A stretch of DNA of 64,000 bases from Flavobacterium frigidarium DSM 17623 (GCF_000425505.1 NZ_AUDO01000001.1:414990-478989), one strand, 5' to 3'. Counted from the first letter of the stretch, positions 28,914-38,229 are shown. A program made the numbers and translations. The notes: generated from the sequence alone by a model not told the origin.

Positions 28914-29444
28914 ATGGACGACCAACTTTATAAAAACATTGCAAACAGCACCGCTCACCGTAGTAGCCGAATAGCTAACGTTGATGTTGTTTTAAACGAC
29001 CTAGCATTACTCCCTAATTTGGTTACACTCTCATTTGACATTTTGGACTGCAATCATTTTAGAGCTTGTTGGATTCTCGAAATGGTGATCGATGCACAAC
29101 CTCACTTACTGACTGACCATTTAGATTTTTTCTGTCTAAATTTAAACAAATTCACGCATGATAGTGCTATGCGATCAGCCGCAAAAACCTGCCTTCATCT
29201 AAGCAAGCACCTAACTTTAAGTAATCTACACCAAAATTTAATAGCAGAGAATTGCTTCGATTGGTTGATGAATGATGATGGTAAAGTAGCTACAAAAGCC
29301 TATTCCATTCGAACATTGTTTGAGCTCGGGAAAGAAATAAGTTGGATTCACCCAGAATTAAAACAAATTATCATTAAAGATTATCCTACACACACCTCAG
29401 CTTACAAAGCTGTTGCACGCGAAATATTGAAGAAAATAAAATAG
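28914..29444 (+). CDS. Helical hypothetical protein (HEAT/ARM-like)
   Basis: 176 residues, wholly soluble. It is predicted almost entirely alpha-helical in paired amphipathic segments ('LVTLSFDILDCNHFRACWIL', 'MRSAAKTCLHLSKHLTLS', 'VATKAYSIRTLFELGKEI'), which suggests a short alpha-solenoid. I see no catalytic motif. It lies between the hpt-adk promoter and purK in the purK direction, 54 bases before the purK ATG. Some databases may label such proteins as adenylosuccinate-lyase-like because of their position near purine genes, but no lyase signature is present. Confidence 0.75.
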   Translation: MDDQLYKNIANSTAHRSSRIANVDVVLNDLALLPNLVTLSFDILDCNHFRACWILEMVIDAQPHLLTDHLDFFCLNLNKFTHDSAMRSAAKTCLHLSKHLTLSNLHQNLIAENCFDWLMNDDGKVATKAYSIRTLFELGKEISWIHPELKQIIIKDYPTHTSAYKAVAREILKKIK

Positions 29445-29470
29445 CGCTTCTCCAATTGCATGATAAAAAG

Positions 29471-29478
29471 TATCTTTG
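29471..29478 (+). promoter_or_regulatory. -7 box for purK
   Basis: TATCTTTG fits TAnnTTTG, 20 bases before the ATG at 29499. Its place inside the longer frame that begins at 29460 supports the later start. Confidence 0.5.
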
Positions 29479-29498
29479 CTTGCACAAACTACAACACA

Positions 29499-30650
29499 AT
29501 GAACTATTTCTCTTCTGATTTCAAATTAGGAATCTTAGGCGGCGGTCAACTAGGTAAAATGCTGCTTTTTGATACTCGAAAATTTGATATTCAAACTTAT
29601 GTATTAGATCCAAGCGACGAAGCTCCTTCTAGAATGGCTTGTAATAAATTTTTCAAAGGCGACTTAATGAATTTCGAAACCGTTTACCAATTTGGGAAAA
29701 TGGTAGACGTACTTACTATCGAAATTGAATTAGTAAACCTTGACGCTTTAGAAAAACTAGAAAGTGAAGGAGTCAAAATATATCCCTCACCAAGTACACT
29801 AAAAGCTATTCAAAATAAAGGCAAGCAAAAGGACTTTTATGTCGAAAACAATATTCCAACTTCAAAACACCTTCGTTTTGTAGATATCGCCGATTTAAAA
29901 AAATCACTAGAAAAAGACGAATTAGAATTTCCTTTTGTCTGGAAATGTGCCGAATTTGGTTACGATGGAAATGGTGTAAAGATTGTGCGCTCTACTTTTG
30001 ACCTCATCGACTTACCAGATGTAGAATGTATCGCAGAAGATATGGTGCCATTTAAAAATGAACTTGCCGTAATTGTATGTCGCAATCCTTCCGGTGAAAT
30101 CAAAACATATCCTGTAGTTGAAATGGAATTCCATCCTGAAGCTAATCAAGTAGAATATGTAATTTGCCCTGCAAGAATTAATGATAAAGTAGCCGAAAAA
30201 GCACGAGCAATTGCCCTGAATGTTTCGGAGAAATTTAATCACGTAGGATTGCTGGCTGTAGAAATGTTCCAAACAGAAGACGACGAAATCCTAGTAAATG
30301 AAGTCGCTCCTCGCCCACACAACTCGGGTCACTATTCAATTGAAGCTAGTTATACTTCGCAATTTGAAAACCACATACGTGCTGTTTTGAATCTGCCTTT
30401 AGGTAACACCGATAGTAAAGTTGCGGGAATTATGGTGAACCTAGTAGGTGAAGATGGATTTTCTGGAAATGTAGTTTATAAAAACATTGAAACGATTTTA
30501 GGTTGGAATGGTGTAACGCCTCACATATACGGTAAAAAACAAACACGTCCTTTTAGAAAAATGGGACACGTAACAATCGTAAATCAAGACATTAAAGAAG
30601 CCAGACGAATTGCTGAGGATGTTAAGAATACTATTAGAGTGATCGCTTAA
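29499..30650 (+). CDS. purK: 5-(carboxyamino)imidazole ribonucleotide synthase
   Basis: 383 residues from the ATG at 29499 (MNYFSSDFKLGILGGGQLGK). An earlier ATG at 29460 would place the -7 box inside the gene. ATP-grasp enzyme: N-terminal 'LGILGGGQLGKML' nucleotide loop, central 'FPFVWKCAEFGYDGNGVKIV' ATP-binding region, and 'EVAPRPHNSGHYSIEA' metal/phosphate motif. It makes N5-CAIR from AIR, ATP and bicarbonate. PurE, the next enzyme, follows about 100 bases later with its own promoter signals. Confidence 0.95.
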   Translation: MNYFSSDFKLGILGGGQLGKMLLFDTRKFDIQTYVLDPSDEAPSRMACNKFFKGDLMNFETVYQFGKMVDVLTIEIELVNLDALEKLESEGVKIYPSPSTLKAIQNKGKQKDFYVENNIPTSKHLRFVDIADLKKSLEKDELEFPFVWKCAEFGYDGNGVKIVRSTFDLIDLPDVECIAEDMVPFKNELAVIVCRNPSGEIKTYPVVEMEFHPEANQVEYVICPARINDKVAEKARAIALNVSEKFNHVGLLAVEMFQTEDDEILVNEVAPRPHNSGHYSIEASYTSQFENHIRAVLNLPLGNTDSKVAGIMVNLVGEDGFSGNVVYKNIETILGWNGVTPHIYGKKQTRPFRKMGHVTIVNQDIKEARRIAEDVKNTIRVIA

Positions 30651-30709
30651 ATAAAATAATTAAAAGATTTAATGATTTAAAAATTGCTAGAACTAAATGA
30701 AGTTTCAAA

Positions 30710-30744
30710 TAATTTTGCAATCTTTAAATTTTGCAATCTTTAAA
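30710..30744 (+). promoter_or_regulatory. purE promoter region with a 16-bp tandem duplication
   Basis: TAATTTTG (30710-30717) is a -7 box. The 16 bases at 30713-30728 (TTTTGCAATCTTTAAA) are repeated exactly at 30729-30744, bringing a second near-box (AAATTTTG) closer to the gene. The ATG is at 30754. Confidence 0.7.
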
Positions 30745-30753
30745 TAATAAACA

Positions 30754-31236
30754 ATGAAAGTAGCCGTAATCATGGGAAGCATCTCAGATATGCCCGTAAT
30801 GCAAGACGCTATAGATATATTAAAATCATTTGATATAGAAGTAGAAGTTGATATCGTATCAGCACATAGAACTCCCGAAAAATTATTTGATTTTAGCAAC
30901 AATGCCCACACACGTGGTATTTCAGTAATTATTGCAGGCGCTGGCGGAGCCGCTCATTTACCAGGAATGGTCGCTTCTATGTCACCCTTACCCGTTATTG
31001 GAGTTCCTGTAAAATCAAGCAATTCGATTGATGGATGGGATTCGGTTTTGTCTATTTTACAAATGCCGGGCGGAGTTCCTGTGGCAACTGTAGCTCTTAA
31101 CGGAGCCAAAAATGCTGGGATATTAGCAGCACAAATCATTGGTAGTCACGATAAAGAAATTATGGATAAAATGATTGCGTATAAACTGAGCTTGAAAGAG
31201 GCGGTTTATAAATCATCTGAAGGTTTAAGAAAATAA
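30754..31236 (+). CDS. purE: N5-carboxyaminoimidazole ribonucleotide mutase
   Basis: 160 residues, class I PurE length. Signature 'IMGSISDMPVM' near the N-terminus (the Gly-Ser-x-Ser-Asp phosphate loop), 'SAHRTPEKLFDF' with the active-site His, and 'AGAGGAAHLPGMVAS'. It moves the carboxyl group of N5-CAIR to C4, giving CAIR. It works directly after PurK. Confidence 0.97.
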   Translation: MKVAVIMGSISDMPVMQDAIDILKSFDIEVEVDIVSAHRTPEKLFDFSNNAHTRGISVIIAGAGGAAHLPGMVASMSPLPVIGVPVKSSNSIDGWDSVLSILQMPGGVPVATVALNGAKNAGILAAQIIGSHDKEIMDKMIAYKLSLKEAVYKSSEGLRK

Positions 31237-31267
31237 ATCTATTCATAGAACCTAACTTAGAAAAAGT

Positions 31268-31338
31268 AAAGATTCGCTACGAACTTGTCTTGAATCACAA
31301 AAACTTTGTGACACTTGGCGAATCCATAGCGAATCTTT
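31268..31338. repeat. Nested palindrome between purE and the convergent hypothetical
   Basis: Outer arms AAAGATTCGCTA (31268-31279) and TAGCGAATCTTT (31327-31338) are perfectly complementary. Inside is a second hairpin TCACAAA / TTTGTGA (31295-31311) with a 3-base loop. A third short element GGCGAATC (31317-31324) can compete with the right arm for the left arm. It can act as a bidirectional terminator. Confidence 0.75.
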
Positions 31339-31387
31339 ATTTAACAACATCTCTATAATGACCTATAGAATTTCTTAGCACAAGTAT

Positions 31388-32056
31388 TTAATCCTCTTCC
31401 TCAATTTCTTCCAGAACCGCTTCAAATTCAGATGCAATAATGTCATCATTATTAATCCAATTTTCTGAAGTAACCAAGTTGAAGTTTATATTATCAGTTG
31501 TATTCAGCTTCCAAATAATTGCTGAAGCATTAGGAAACGGAATGTTTTGTGTCATTTGATCATCAAACAAACGCTTGATTAAATTACGATCAGATAAACC
31601 GTTATTCAATAATTTCAATACATCTTCGGCAGTTAATTCTTTTACTTCACTGTCAATGGGTGTCATAGAAAAATGAACAATAGATGCTTTTGCGTTAGGA
31701 AACTTTCCGTTGTAAGCTTTAAAAAGCAATTGATTGACATGAAACAATCTTCCTTGCATGTGAATTTCAGGATATTCCTCGCAAACTTTATCAATTAACA
31801 TATTGTGCGAAATCTGTTCGATTTGACCTTCGTTAAGTTCTTCACCCAATTTGTAGTCTAGCACAATCGCAGCTGCTTCATTTGGCTCATAATCTGAGAT
31901 TGCCATTTCTAATAATTCTGGTAAATTTCTCACCTCTGCAGTTGCTGCATCTGGAAAATTAAATCGTACACACAAATGTATTAGATCTTCGGTAGACCAA
32001 TATCCTTCTACTTCGTTTACCGTATCAATTCTTTTTATAGCTATTTGATATTTCAT
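31388..32056 (-). CDS. Hypothetical acidic cytoplasmic protein
   Basis: 222 residues, acidic, ending in an EEIEEED tail. No signal peptide or membrane segment. The first part ('YWSTEDLIHLCVRFNF') and the middle ('EIHMQGRLFHVNQLLFKAYNGKFPNAKAS') look folded, but I recognise no domain or catalytic motif. It is a single gene convergent with purE. Its CDS quality is good: full frame, typical codon use. Function unknown. Confidence 0.75.
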   Translation of the reverse strand: MKYQIAIKRIDTVNEVEGYWSTEDLIHLCVRFNFPDAATAEVRNLPELLEMAISDYEPNEAAAIVLDYKLGEELNEGQIEQISHNMLIDKVCEEYPEIHMQGRLFHVNQLLFKAYNGKFPNAKASIVHFSMTPIDSEVKELTAEDVLKLLNNGLSDRNLIKRLFDDQMTQNIPFPNASAIIWKLNTTDNINFNLVTSENWINNDDIIASEFEAVLEEIEEED

Positions 32057-32277
32057 TTTTTCTTATTTTTTATAATCGACTCAATAATAGTCAATATTGA
32101 TTTTTACAATTTAGTCTTTTTAAACGTGCTCAATACATAAATAACATTAAAATAACAGAAAATCAAGAGGTAGCTTTAGCCAAGAATCCGTTTGAAATTT
32201 TCAACTATATTTTTATAAATCACTACCTTTACATTACAAATAGATTTGACACCAAATCACAAAATAATTACATTACA

Positions 32278-34305
32278 ATGAACGTTTTACTATCAAAATT
32301 CACAACAAAACACGATACAGCACCTTTTTCTCAAATTAAAAACGATGATTATGCTCCTGCTATTCAAGAAGGAATCACCTTAGCAAAAGCTGAAATTGAT
32401 ACTATCGTAAATAATCCTGAAGCCCCTACATTTGAAAATACGATTGTAGCTATGGATTATGCTGGCGACATCTTAGATCGTGCTTCGAGTATCTTTTTTA
32501 ATTTGAACTCGGCAGAGACTAATGACGAAATGCAAAAAATCGCTCAAGAAGTTTCTCCTTTATTATCTGAATTTGGAAATGACATTCGACTAAATCCAGA
32601 ATTATTTGCTCGTGTAAAAGCAGTTTATGATTCAAGAGAATCGTTGTCATTAACTCCAGAACAAGTTACTTTGTTAGATAAAAAATACAAAAGCTTTTCT
32701 CGAAATGGTGCCAACTTAGCTGAAGACAAGAAAAATAAATTACGCGAAATAGACAAAGAACTATCAAAGTTGAGTTTGCAATTTGGCGAAAATATCTTGG
32801 CTGAAACCAATGCTTTTCAAATGCATTTGACAGATGAAAAAGACCTTGCTGGTTTACCTGAGGGAACTATCGAAGCCGCTCGCTTTTTGGCGAAAGCCCA
32901 AGAAAAAGAAGGTTGGATTTTCACCTTAGACCATCCAAGCTATGTGCCCTTCATGACATATGCAAAAAATCGTGAATTGCGTAAAAAACTGGCAATCGCT
33001 TTTGGTGCAAGAGGATTTCAAAAAAACGAGTTTGACAACCATGAGATAGTGTTAAAAATTGCTAAGCTTCGATTTGAACGTGCTCAGTTATTGGGTTACG
33101 AAACCCATGCCCACTTTGTATTAGAAGAACGTATGGCCGAAAGTCCAGAAAAAGTCTTTTCATTCTCTCATAATTTATTAGCCAAAGCAAAACCAGCGGC
33201 TCAAAAAGAGTTTGCTGAATTACAGGCTTTCGCCAAAGAGACTGATGGAATTGAAACTCTAGAAAAATGGGACGGCGGATATTATGCTGAGAAATTAAAG
33301 CAAAAATTATTTGATTTTGATGACGAAAAATTAAAGCCTTATTTCCAGTTAGAAAAAGTATTGAACGGTGCTTTTACAATTGCTGAAAAATTATATGGCT
33401 TGACTTTTACCGAGGTTTCTGATATTGACAAATACCATCCAGAGGTCATGACCTATGAAGTAACTGATGAAAAAGAAGATTTAGTAGCTATTTTCTACGC
33501 CGATTTCTTTCCTCGAAAAGGAAAACGAAATGGTGCATGGATGACTTCCTTCAAATCACAATATGTAAAAGATGGCATAAACGAAAGGCCACATGTTTCT
33601 AACGTATGTAACTTTACACCACCTACAGAAAGCAAACCATCTTTATTAACTTTTAATGAAGTAACGACTTTATTTCACGAATTCGGACATGGCCTACACG
33701 GAATGTTGGCTAATACCACCTACCCTAGTTTATCCGGAACTTCGGTGTATTGGGATTTTGTTGAACTCCCTAGTCAAGTCATGGAAAACTGGTGTTACGA
33801 GCCCGAAGCTTTGGCTTTATTCGCAACACATTATCAAACTGGAGAAGTAATTCCGATGGAATATGTAAACAAAATTAAAGAAAGCGCCAGTTTTCAAGAA
33901 GGTTTAGCAACGATGCGTCAGTTGAGTTTTGGATTATTAGACATGGGATGGCACGGTCAAGATCCGACAGCAATTACAGATGTAAAAGCTTTCGAAACCG
34001 AGCAATTTGCAGCTACACAACTATATCCTGAAGTAGCCGAAAACGCGATGAGTACAGCATTCTCACACATCTTTCAAGGAGGATATTCCTCAGGATATTA
34101 CAGTTATAAGTGGGCCGAAGTTCTGGATGCTGATGCTTTTGAATATTTTCAAGAATACGGCATTTTCAATAAAGAAGTAGCCACTAAGTTCAAAGAGAAT
34201 GTACTTTCTAAAGGAGGAACAGAACATCCAATGATTTTATACAAACGATTTAGAGGTCAAGAACCTAAGCCAGATGCTTTGTTGAAGAGAGCAGGGTTGT
34301 TGTAG
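32278..34305 (+). CDS. M3-family zinc oligopeptidase (dipeptidyl carboxypeptidase / oligopeptidase A type)
   Basis: 675 residues, usual for M3A peptidases, with no signal peptide, so cytoplasmic. The active-site motif is 'TLFHEFGHGLHGML' (HEFGH, two His ligands and the catalytic Glu), with the third ligand Glu about 25 residues later in 'WDFVELPSQVMENW'. The substrate-binding 'GGYSSGYYSYKWAEVLDADAF' segment near the C-terminus is typical of the Dcp/OpdA group. It degrades short peptides after proteasome-like proteases or uptake. I cannot separate Dcp from OpdA by eye. Confidence 0.93.
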   Translation: MNVLLSKFTTKHDTAPFSQIKNDDYAPAIQEGITLAKAEIDTIVNNPEAPTFENTIVAMDYAGDILDRASSIFFNLNSAETNDEMQKIAQEVSPLLSEFGNDIRLNPELFARVKAVYDSRESLSLTPEQVTLLDKKYKSFSRNGANLAEDKKNKLREIDKELSKLSLQFGENILAETNAFQMHLTDEKDLAGLPEGTIEAARFLAKAQEKEGWIFTLDHPSYVPFMTYAKNRELRKKLAIAFGARGFQKNEFDNHEIVLKIAKLRFERAQLLGYETHAHFVLEERMAESPEKVFSFSHNLLAKAKPAAQKEFAELQAFAKETDGIETLEKWDGGYYAEKLKQKLFDFDDEKLKPYFQLEKVLNGAFTIAEKLYGLTFTEVSDIDKYHPEVMTYEVTDEKEDLVAIFYADFFPRKGKRNGAWMTSFKSQYVKDGINERPHVSNVCNFTPPTESKPSLLTFNEVTTLFHEFGHGLHGMLANTTYPSLSGTSVYWDFVELPSQVMENWCYEPEALALFATHYQTGEVIPMEYVNKIKESASFQEGLATMRQLSFGLLDMGWHGQDPTAITDVKAFETEQFAATQLYPEVAENAMSTAFSHIFQGGYSSGYYSYKWAEVLDADAFEYFQEYGIFNKEVATKFKENVLSKGGTEHPMILYKRFRGQEPKPDALLKRAGLL

Positions 34306-34323
34306 ATTTTAGAAATCAGATTT

Positions 34324-34388
34324 AAACCATTAAGAGATTAAGATAATTAAGAAAACAATCTTAATAAAACTTAATTTCTTAATGGTTT
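34324..34388. terminator. Nested palindromic terminator between convergent genes
   Basis: Outer arms AAACCATTAAGA (34324-34335) and TCTTAATGGTTT (34377-34388), with a second pair ATTAAGAT (34337-34344) / ATCTTAAT (34358-34365) inside. T follows on the + strand. It sits between the M3 peptidase and the convergent UbiA-like gene. Confidence 0.7.
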
Positions 34389-34434
34389 TTATGTTTAAAA
34401 AAATAACTCATTTGATTTCTATTTGACCAGCTTA

Positions 34435-35247
34435 TTAAAAAAACACCACCATAAGCCACCAGATTACTGGAATGCTTTCTACCCAAAAGGCGGTATAGTA
34501 TTTGGAACGTTTTTCATTGGCAAAAATCAAAGACATAGAAAGTAGAATTAGCAATATGGCATTGACAATCAACTGCTCTTCTACAAAATGATATTTCAAA
34601 AATTCTAAGCAATAAAAAGGCACGAGCAATAATAAGCCAGTTAGCTTAGTGCCTCTAATTCCTATTTGTTGCGGAACTGTATGCAAATGCGGATCATCAT
34701 TGGGCATGTCGATGATTTCGAAAACTAAAATAAGGACAAAAACAAGAATAAAGCGTTGTATACATTTTAAGAAAAAGTCATTTCCTAATGTCACATGAGC
34801 ATTTATTAAAGGCAAAACTAGCGTAATCCCAACCCAACAGAGAGCCACAATATATATTTTGACACCAGCCCAATTGCGAGCATTTTTACGATTTGGAAAG
34901 AAAGGTAAGGTGTATAAAAGCGTCAATGCTAAGACCAGAATAGAAACAATTTGGGTAATGCGCTCCAGTTGAAAGAAATAGTAACCTACTCCTATTAATG
35001 AAAGAAGGCTTAGGAAGGCAATCAATTTAAGTTCGGTGCGCATCGCTCTTTTTTTAGCTCGAGCTAATGCGTCGTACTTCACAAAATTGTATCCAACTAT
35101 AGTTCCTAAAAAAGCAAAATTTGCAACAGTCTCATCCGCATTTATGTTGAACATATAATGAGTCATGCGAACTAAGGCATATACCGATAAAGCCACGTGT
35201 ACACTACTACGCAGATAAAAATCAAAAACTCGCTTTATACTAACCAT
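34435..35247 (-). CDS. UbiA-like polytopic membrane protein
   Basis: 270 residues, about eight membrane helices. The spacing of polar motifs resembles UbiA prenyltransferases: 'GYNFVKYDALARAKKRA' near residue 52 stands where NxxxDxxxD is expected but has only one Asp, and 'EIIDMPNDDPHLHTVPQQIG' near residue 174 matches the second Asp-rich motif. This suggests a diverged or altered UbiA-family enzyme. The substrate is unknown. It is divergent from gcvP and convergent with the M3 peptidase. Confidence 0.7.
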   Translation of the reverse strand: MVSIKRVFDFYLRSSVHVALSVYALVRMTHYMFNINADETVANFAFLGTIVGYNFVKYDALARAKKRAMRTELKLIAFLSLLSLIGVGYYFFQLERITQIVSILVLALTLLYTLPFFPNRKNARNWAGVKIYIVALCWVGITLVLPLINAHVTLGNDFFLKCIQRFILVFVLILVFEIIDMPNDDPHLHTVPQQIGIRGTKLTGLLLLVPFYCLEFLKYHFVEEQLIVNAILLILLSMSLIFANEKRSKYYTAFWVESIPVIWWLMVVFF

Positions 35248-35343
35248 TAAACAAAATTAATCAATTGTGAACAAATACAAGATTTAGTTGAAAAATTGCT
35301 AAAAAATCAATCTTAAAACACGAATTAGATTGTTTATAATACT

Positions 35344-35351
35344 TATTTTTG
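35344..35351 (+). promoter_or_regulatory. -7 box for gcvP
   Basis: TATTTTTG fits TAnnTTTG and lies 34 bases before the gcvP ATG. No glycine-riboswitch-like structure is visible in the leader, which is too short to hold one. Confidence 0.5.
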
Positions 35352-35385
35352 CAACACTAAAAAAACACAACATTACTACACTTAC

Positions 35386-38229
35386 ATGAAAACAGACTCA
35401 TTTGCTTTAAGACACTTAGGCCCAAGGGAAAACGATTTACCACAAATGTTAGAAACCATAGGTGTTGATTCTCTAGAACAGTTAATCGATGAAACTATTC
35501 CATCTGACATTCGTTTAAAAAACACATTGGAACTAGAGCATATTATGACTGAATACGAATATGCAAATCACATTCGTTTATTAGGTCGTACAAATAAAGT
35601 TTACAAATCATATATTGGATTAGGGTATCACCCAACGATTGTACCTCCAGCAATTCAAAGAAACATATTTGAAAACCCAGGATGGTACACGGCTTATACA
35701 CCATATCAGGCAGAAATTGCTCAAGGTCGTTTAGAAGCTATTTTGAATTTCCAAACTATGGTTATCGAACTAACAGGAATGGAAATTGCTAATGCGTCTT
35801 TACTTGATGAAAGCACTGCTGCTGCAGAAGCGATGGCTTTATTGTTTGATGTACGTACTAGAGATCAAAAGAAAAGCAATGTATGCAAATTTTTTGTTTC
35901 TGAGGAAATATTACCACAAACATTGTCTGTTTTACAAACACGTTCAACTCCTATAGGTGTTGAGCTGGTTATAGGAAACCACCAAGAATTTGATTTCTCA
36001 AATGAATTTTTTGGAGCAATCTTACAGTATCCTGGAAAATACGGTCAAGTTTATGACTATGCTGACTTCATCAAAAAAGCAAATGATAACGAAATAAAAG
36101 TGGCTGTTGCTGCAGATATTTTATCATTAGTAAAATTAACTCCTCCTGGAGAAATGGGAGCAGCTGTAGTTGTGGGTACAACACAACGTTTTGGAATCCC
36201 AATGGGTTACGGCGGACCTCACGCAGCGTATTTTGCTACAAAAGAAGAGTACAAACGTTCTATGCCAGGAAGAATCATTGGTGTTTCACAAGATGCAGAT
36301 GGAAACCGTGCCTTGCGTATGGCTTTACAAACTCGTGAGCAACATATTAAACGTGAAAAAGCAACTTCTAATATTTGTACTGCCCAAGTATTACTCTCTG
36401 TAATGGCTGGTATGTTTGCAGTATATCATGGTCCTAAGGGATTAAAATATATCGCAAATAAAGTTCACTCTACTGCTGCTACACTTGCAGAAGCGTTAAA
36501 CAAATTAGGAATTTACCAAACAAACACTGCATTTTTTGACACCATCGTTGTAAAAGCAGATGCTCAAAAGGTGAAAGCAATCGCCGAGAAAAATGAGGTG
36601 AATTTTTATTATATCGATAACGAAACTATTTCCATCTCTATAAACGAAACTATCCTTGCTCAAGATGTCAATCAAGTAATTGCAGTTTTTGCGGAAGCAG
36701 TAGGAAAAGAAGCTTTTGAAATTGAAGAGTATGTTAACGAAAATAACTATCCTGACTTCTTAGATAGAAAAACTGAATTTTTAACGCACGAAGTATTTAA
36801 TAAATACCACTCAGAAACGAGTTTGATGCGTTATATTAAAAAATTAGAGCGTAAAGATTTATCATTGAATCACTCGATGATTGCTTTAGGGTCTTGTACT
36901 ATGAAATTAAATGCAGCAGCTGAGATGTTACCACTAAGTATGCCTTACTGGAATACAATTCACCCATTTGCTCCACTTGATCAAGTAGAGGGATATACTA
37001 AAATGTTAAAAAAACTAGAGCATCAGTTAAATGTTATTACTGGTTTTGCTGGTACTACATTACAACCTAACTCAGGTGCCCAAGGAGAATATGCTGGTTT
37101 AATGACCATTCGCGCTTACCACCAATCAAGAGGTGATAATCAAAGAACAGTTTGTTTAATTCCTGCATCTGCTCACGGTACAAATCCAGCATCTGCAGCT
37201 ATGGCTGGAATGAAAATTATCGTTACAAAAACAATGGAAAACGGTAATATTGATGTAGAAGATGTGCGTGAAAAAGCATTACAATACAAAGACGAATTGT
37301 CTTGTTTAATGGTAACATACCCATCTACTCATGGCGTTTTTGAAAGTGCTATTAGAGAAATTACTCAAATTATTCACGATAATGGTGGATTAGTTTATAT
37401 GGATGGTGCTAATATGAATGCACAAGTTGGATTAACAAATCCAGCCACTATTGGAGCTGACGTTTGTCACTTGAACTTACATAAAACATTTGCTATTCCT
37501 CACGGAGGTGGTGGACCAGGTGTAGGACCAATTTGTGTAAACGAAAAATTAGTTCCGTTTTTACCTACGAATCCACTAGTACAAGTGGGTGGCGAAAAAG
37601 GAATTACAGCTATCTCGGGAGCCCCTTATGGATCGGCTTTAGTTTGCTTAATTTCTTACGGCTACATTTGTATGTTGGGAGCAGAAGGAATTACTAATGC
37701 TACTAAATATGCCATACTAAACGCAAATTACATGAAAGCGCGTTTAGAAGAGCACTACCCTATTTTATATTCTGGAGAAAAAGGAAGAGCAGCACACGAA
37801 ATGATCTTAGATTGTCGTGGCTTTAAAGCCAAAGGCATTGAAGTTTCTGATATTGCTAAGCGATTGATGGATTACGGATATCATGCTCCTACAGTTTCAT
37901 TCCCTGTAGCTGGCACATTAATGATTGAGCCAACTGAGTCAGAAGATTTAAGTGAGTTAGATCGTTTTTGTGATGCAATGATTTCTATTCGAAAAGAAAT
38001 TGACGCTTCATCAGTAGAAGAGCCAAATAACGTATTAAAAAATGCGCCGCATACTTTACATATGTTAACTTCTGACTCATGGATTTTACCTTATTCAAGA
38101 GAAAAAGCAGCTTACCCATTAGAGTATGTAGCTGAGAATAAATTCTGGCCAAGTGTTCGTCGTGTCGACGAAACATACGGTGATAGAAACCTTATTTGCA
38201 GCTGTGCTCCTATAGAAGCATACATGTAA
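35386..38229 (+). CDS. gcvP: Glycine dehydrogenase (decarboxylating), P-protein of the glycine cleavage system
   Basis: 947 residues: N- and C-terminal halves fused in one chain, the usual form in this phylum. The pyridoxal phosphate lysine is Lys700 in 'LNLHKTFAIPHGGGG', followed by the Gly-rich turn. Other motifs include 'YTPYQAEIAQGRLE' and 'GSCTMKLNAAAEM'. It decarboxylates glycine and passes the aminomethyl group to lipoylated GcvH. gcvH and gcvT are not in this window. A strong terminator follows. Confidence 0.98.
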   Translation: MKTDSFALRHLGPRENDLPQMLETIGVDSLEQLIDETIPSDIRLKNTLELEHIMTEYEYANHIRLLGRTNKVYKSYIGLGYHPTIVPPAIQRNIFENPGWYTAYTPYQAEIAQGRLEAILNFQTMVIELTGMEIANASLLDESTAAAEAMALLFDVRTRDQKKSNVCKFFVSEEILPQTLSVLQTRSTPIGVELVIGNHQEFDFSNEFFGAILQYPGKYGQVYDYADFIKKANDNEIKVAVAADILSLVKLTPPGEMGAAVVVGTTQRFGIPMGYGGPHAAYFATKEEYKRSMPGRIIGVSQDADGNRALRMALQTREQHIKREKATSNICTAQVLLSVMAGMFAVYHGPKGLKYIANKVHSTAATLAEALNKLGIYQTNTAFFDTIVVKADAQKVKAIAEKNEVNFYYIDNETISISINETILAQDVNQVIAVFAEAVGKEAFEIEEYVNENNYPDFLDRKTEFLTHEVFNKYHSETSLMRYIKKLERKDLSLNHSMIALGSCTMKLNAAAEMLPLSMPYWNTIHPFAPLDQVEGYTKMLKKLEHQLNVITGFAGTTLQPNSGAQGEYAGLMTIRAYHQSRGDNQRTVCLIPASAHGTNPASAAMAGMKIIVTKTMENGNIDVEDVREKALQYKDELSCLMVTYPSTHGVFESAIREITQIIHDNGGLVYMDGANMNAQVGLTNPATIGADVCHLNLHKTFAIPHGGGGPGVGPICVNEKLVPFLPTNPLVQVGGEKGITAISGAPYGSALVCLISYGYICMLGAEGITNATKYAILNANYMKARLEEHYPILYSGEKGRAAHEMILDCRGFKAKGIEVSDIAKRLMDYGYHAPTVSFPVAGTLMIEPTESEDLSELDRFCDAMISIRKEIDASSVEEPNNVLKNAPHTLHMLTSDSWILPYSREKAAYPLEYVAENKFWPSVRRVDETYGDRNLICSCAPIEAYM

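Noticed and set aside
28803..28958. N-terminal extension of hpt
   Set aside because: It overlaps the hpt promoter and the divergent gene; family proteins begin near MIQLHDKQF.
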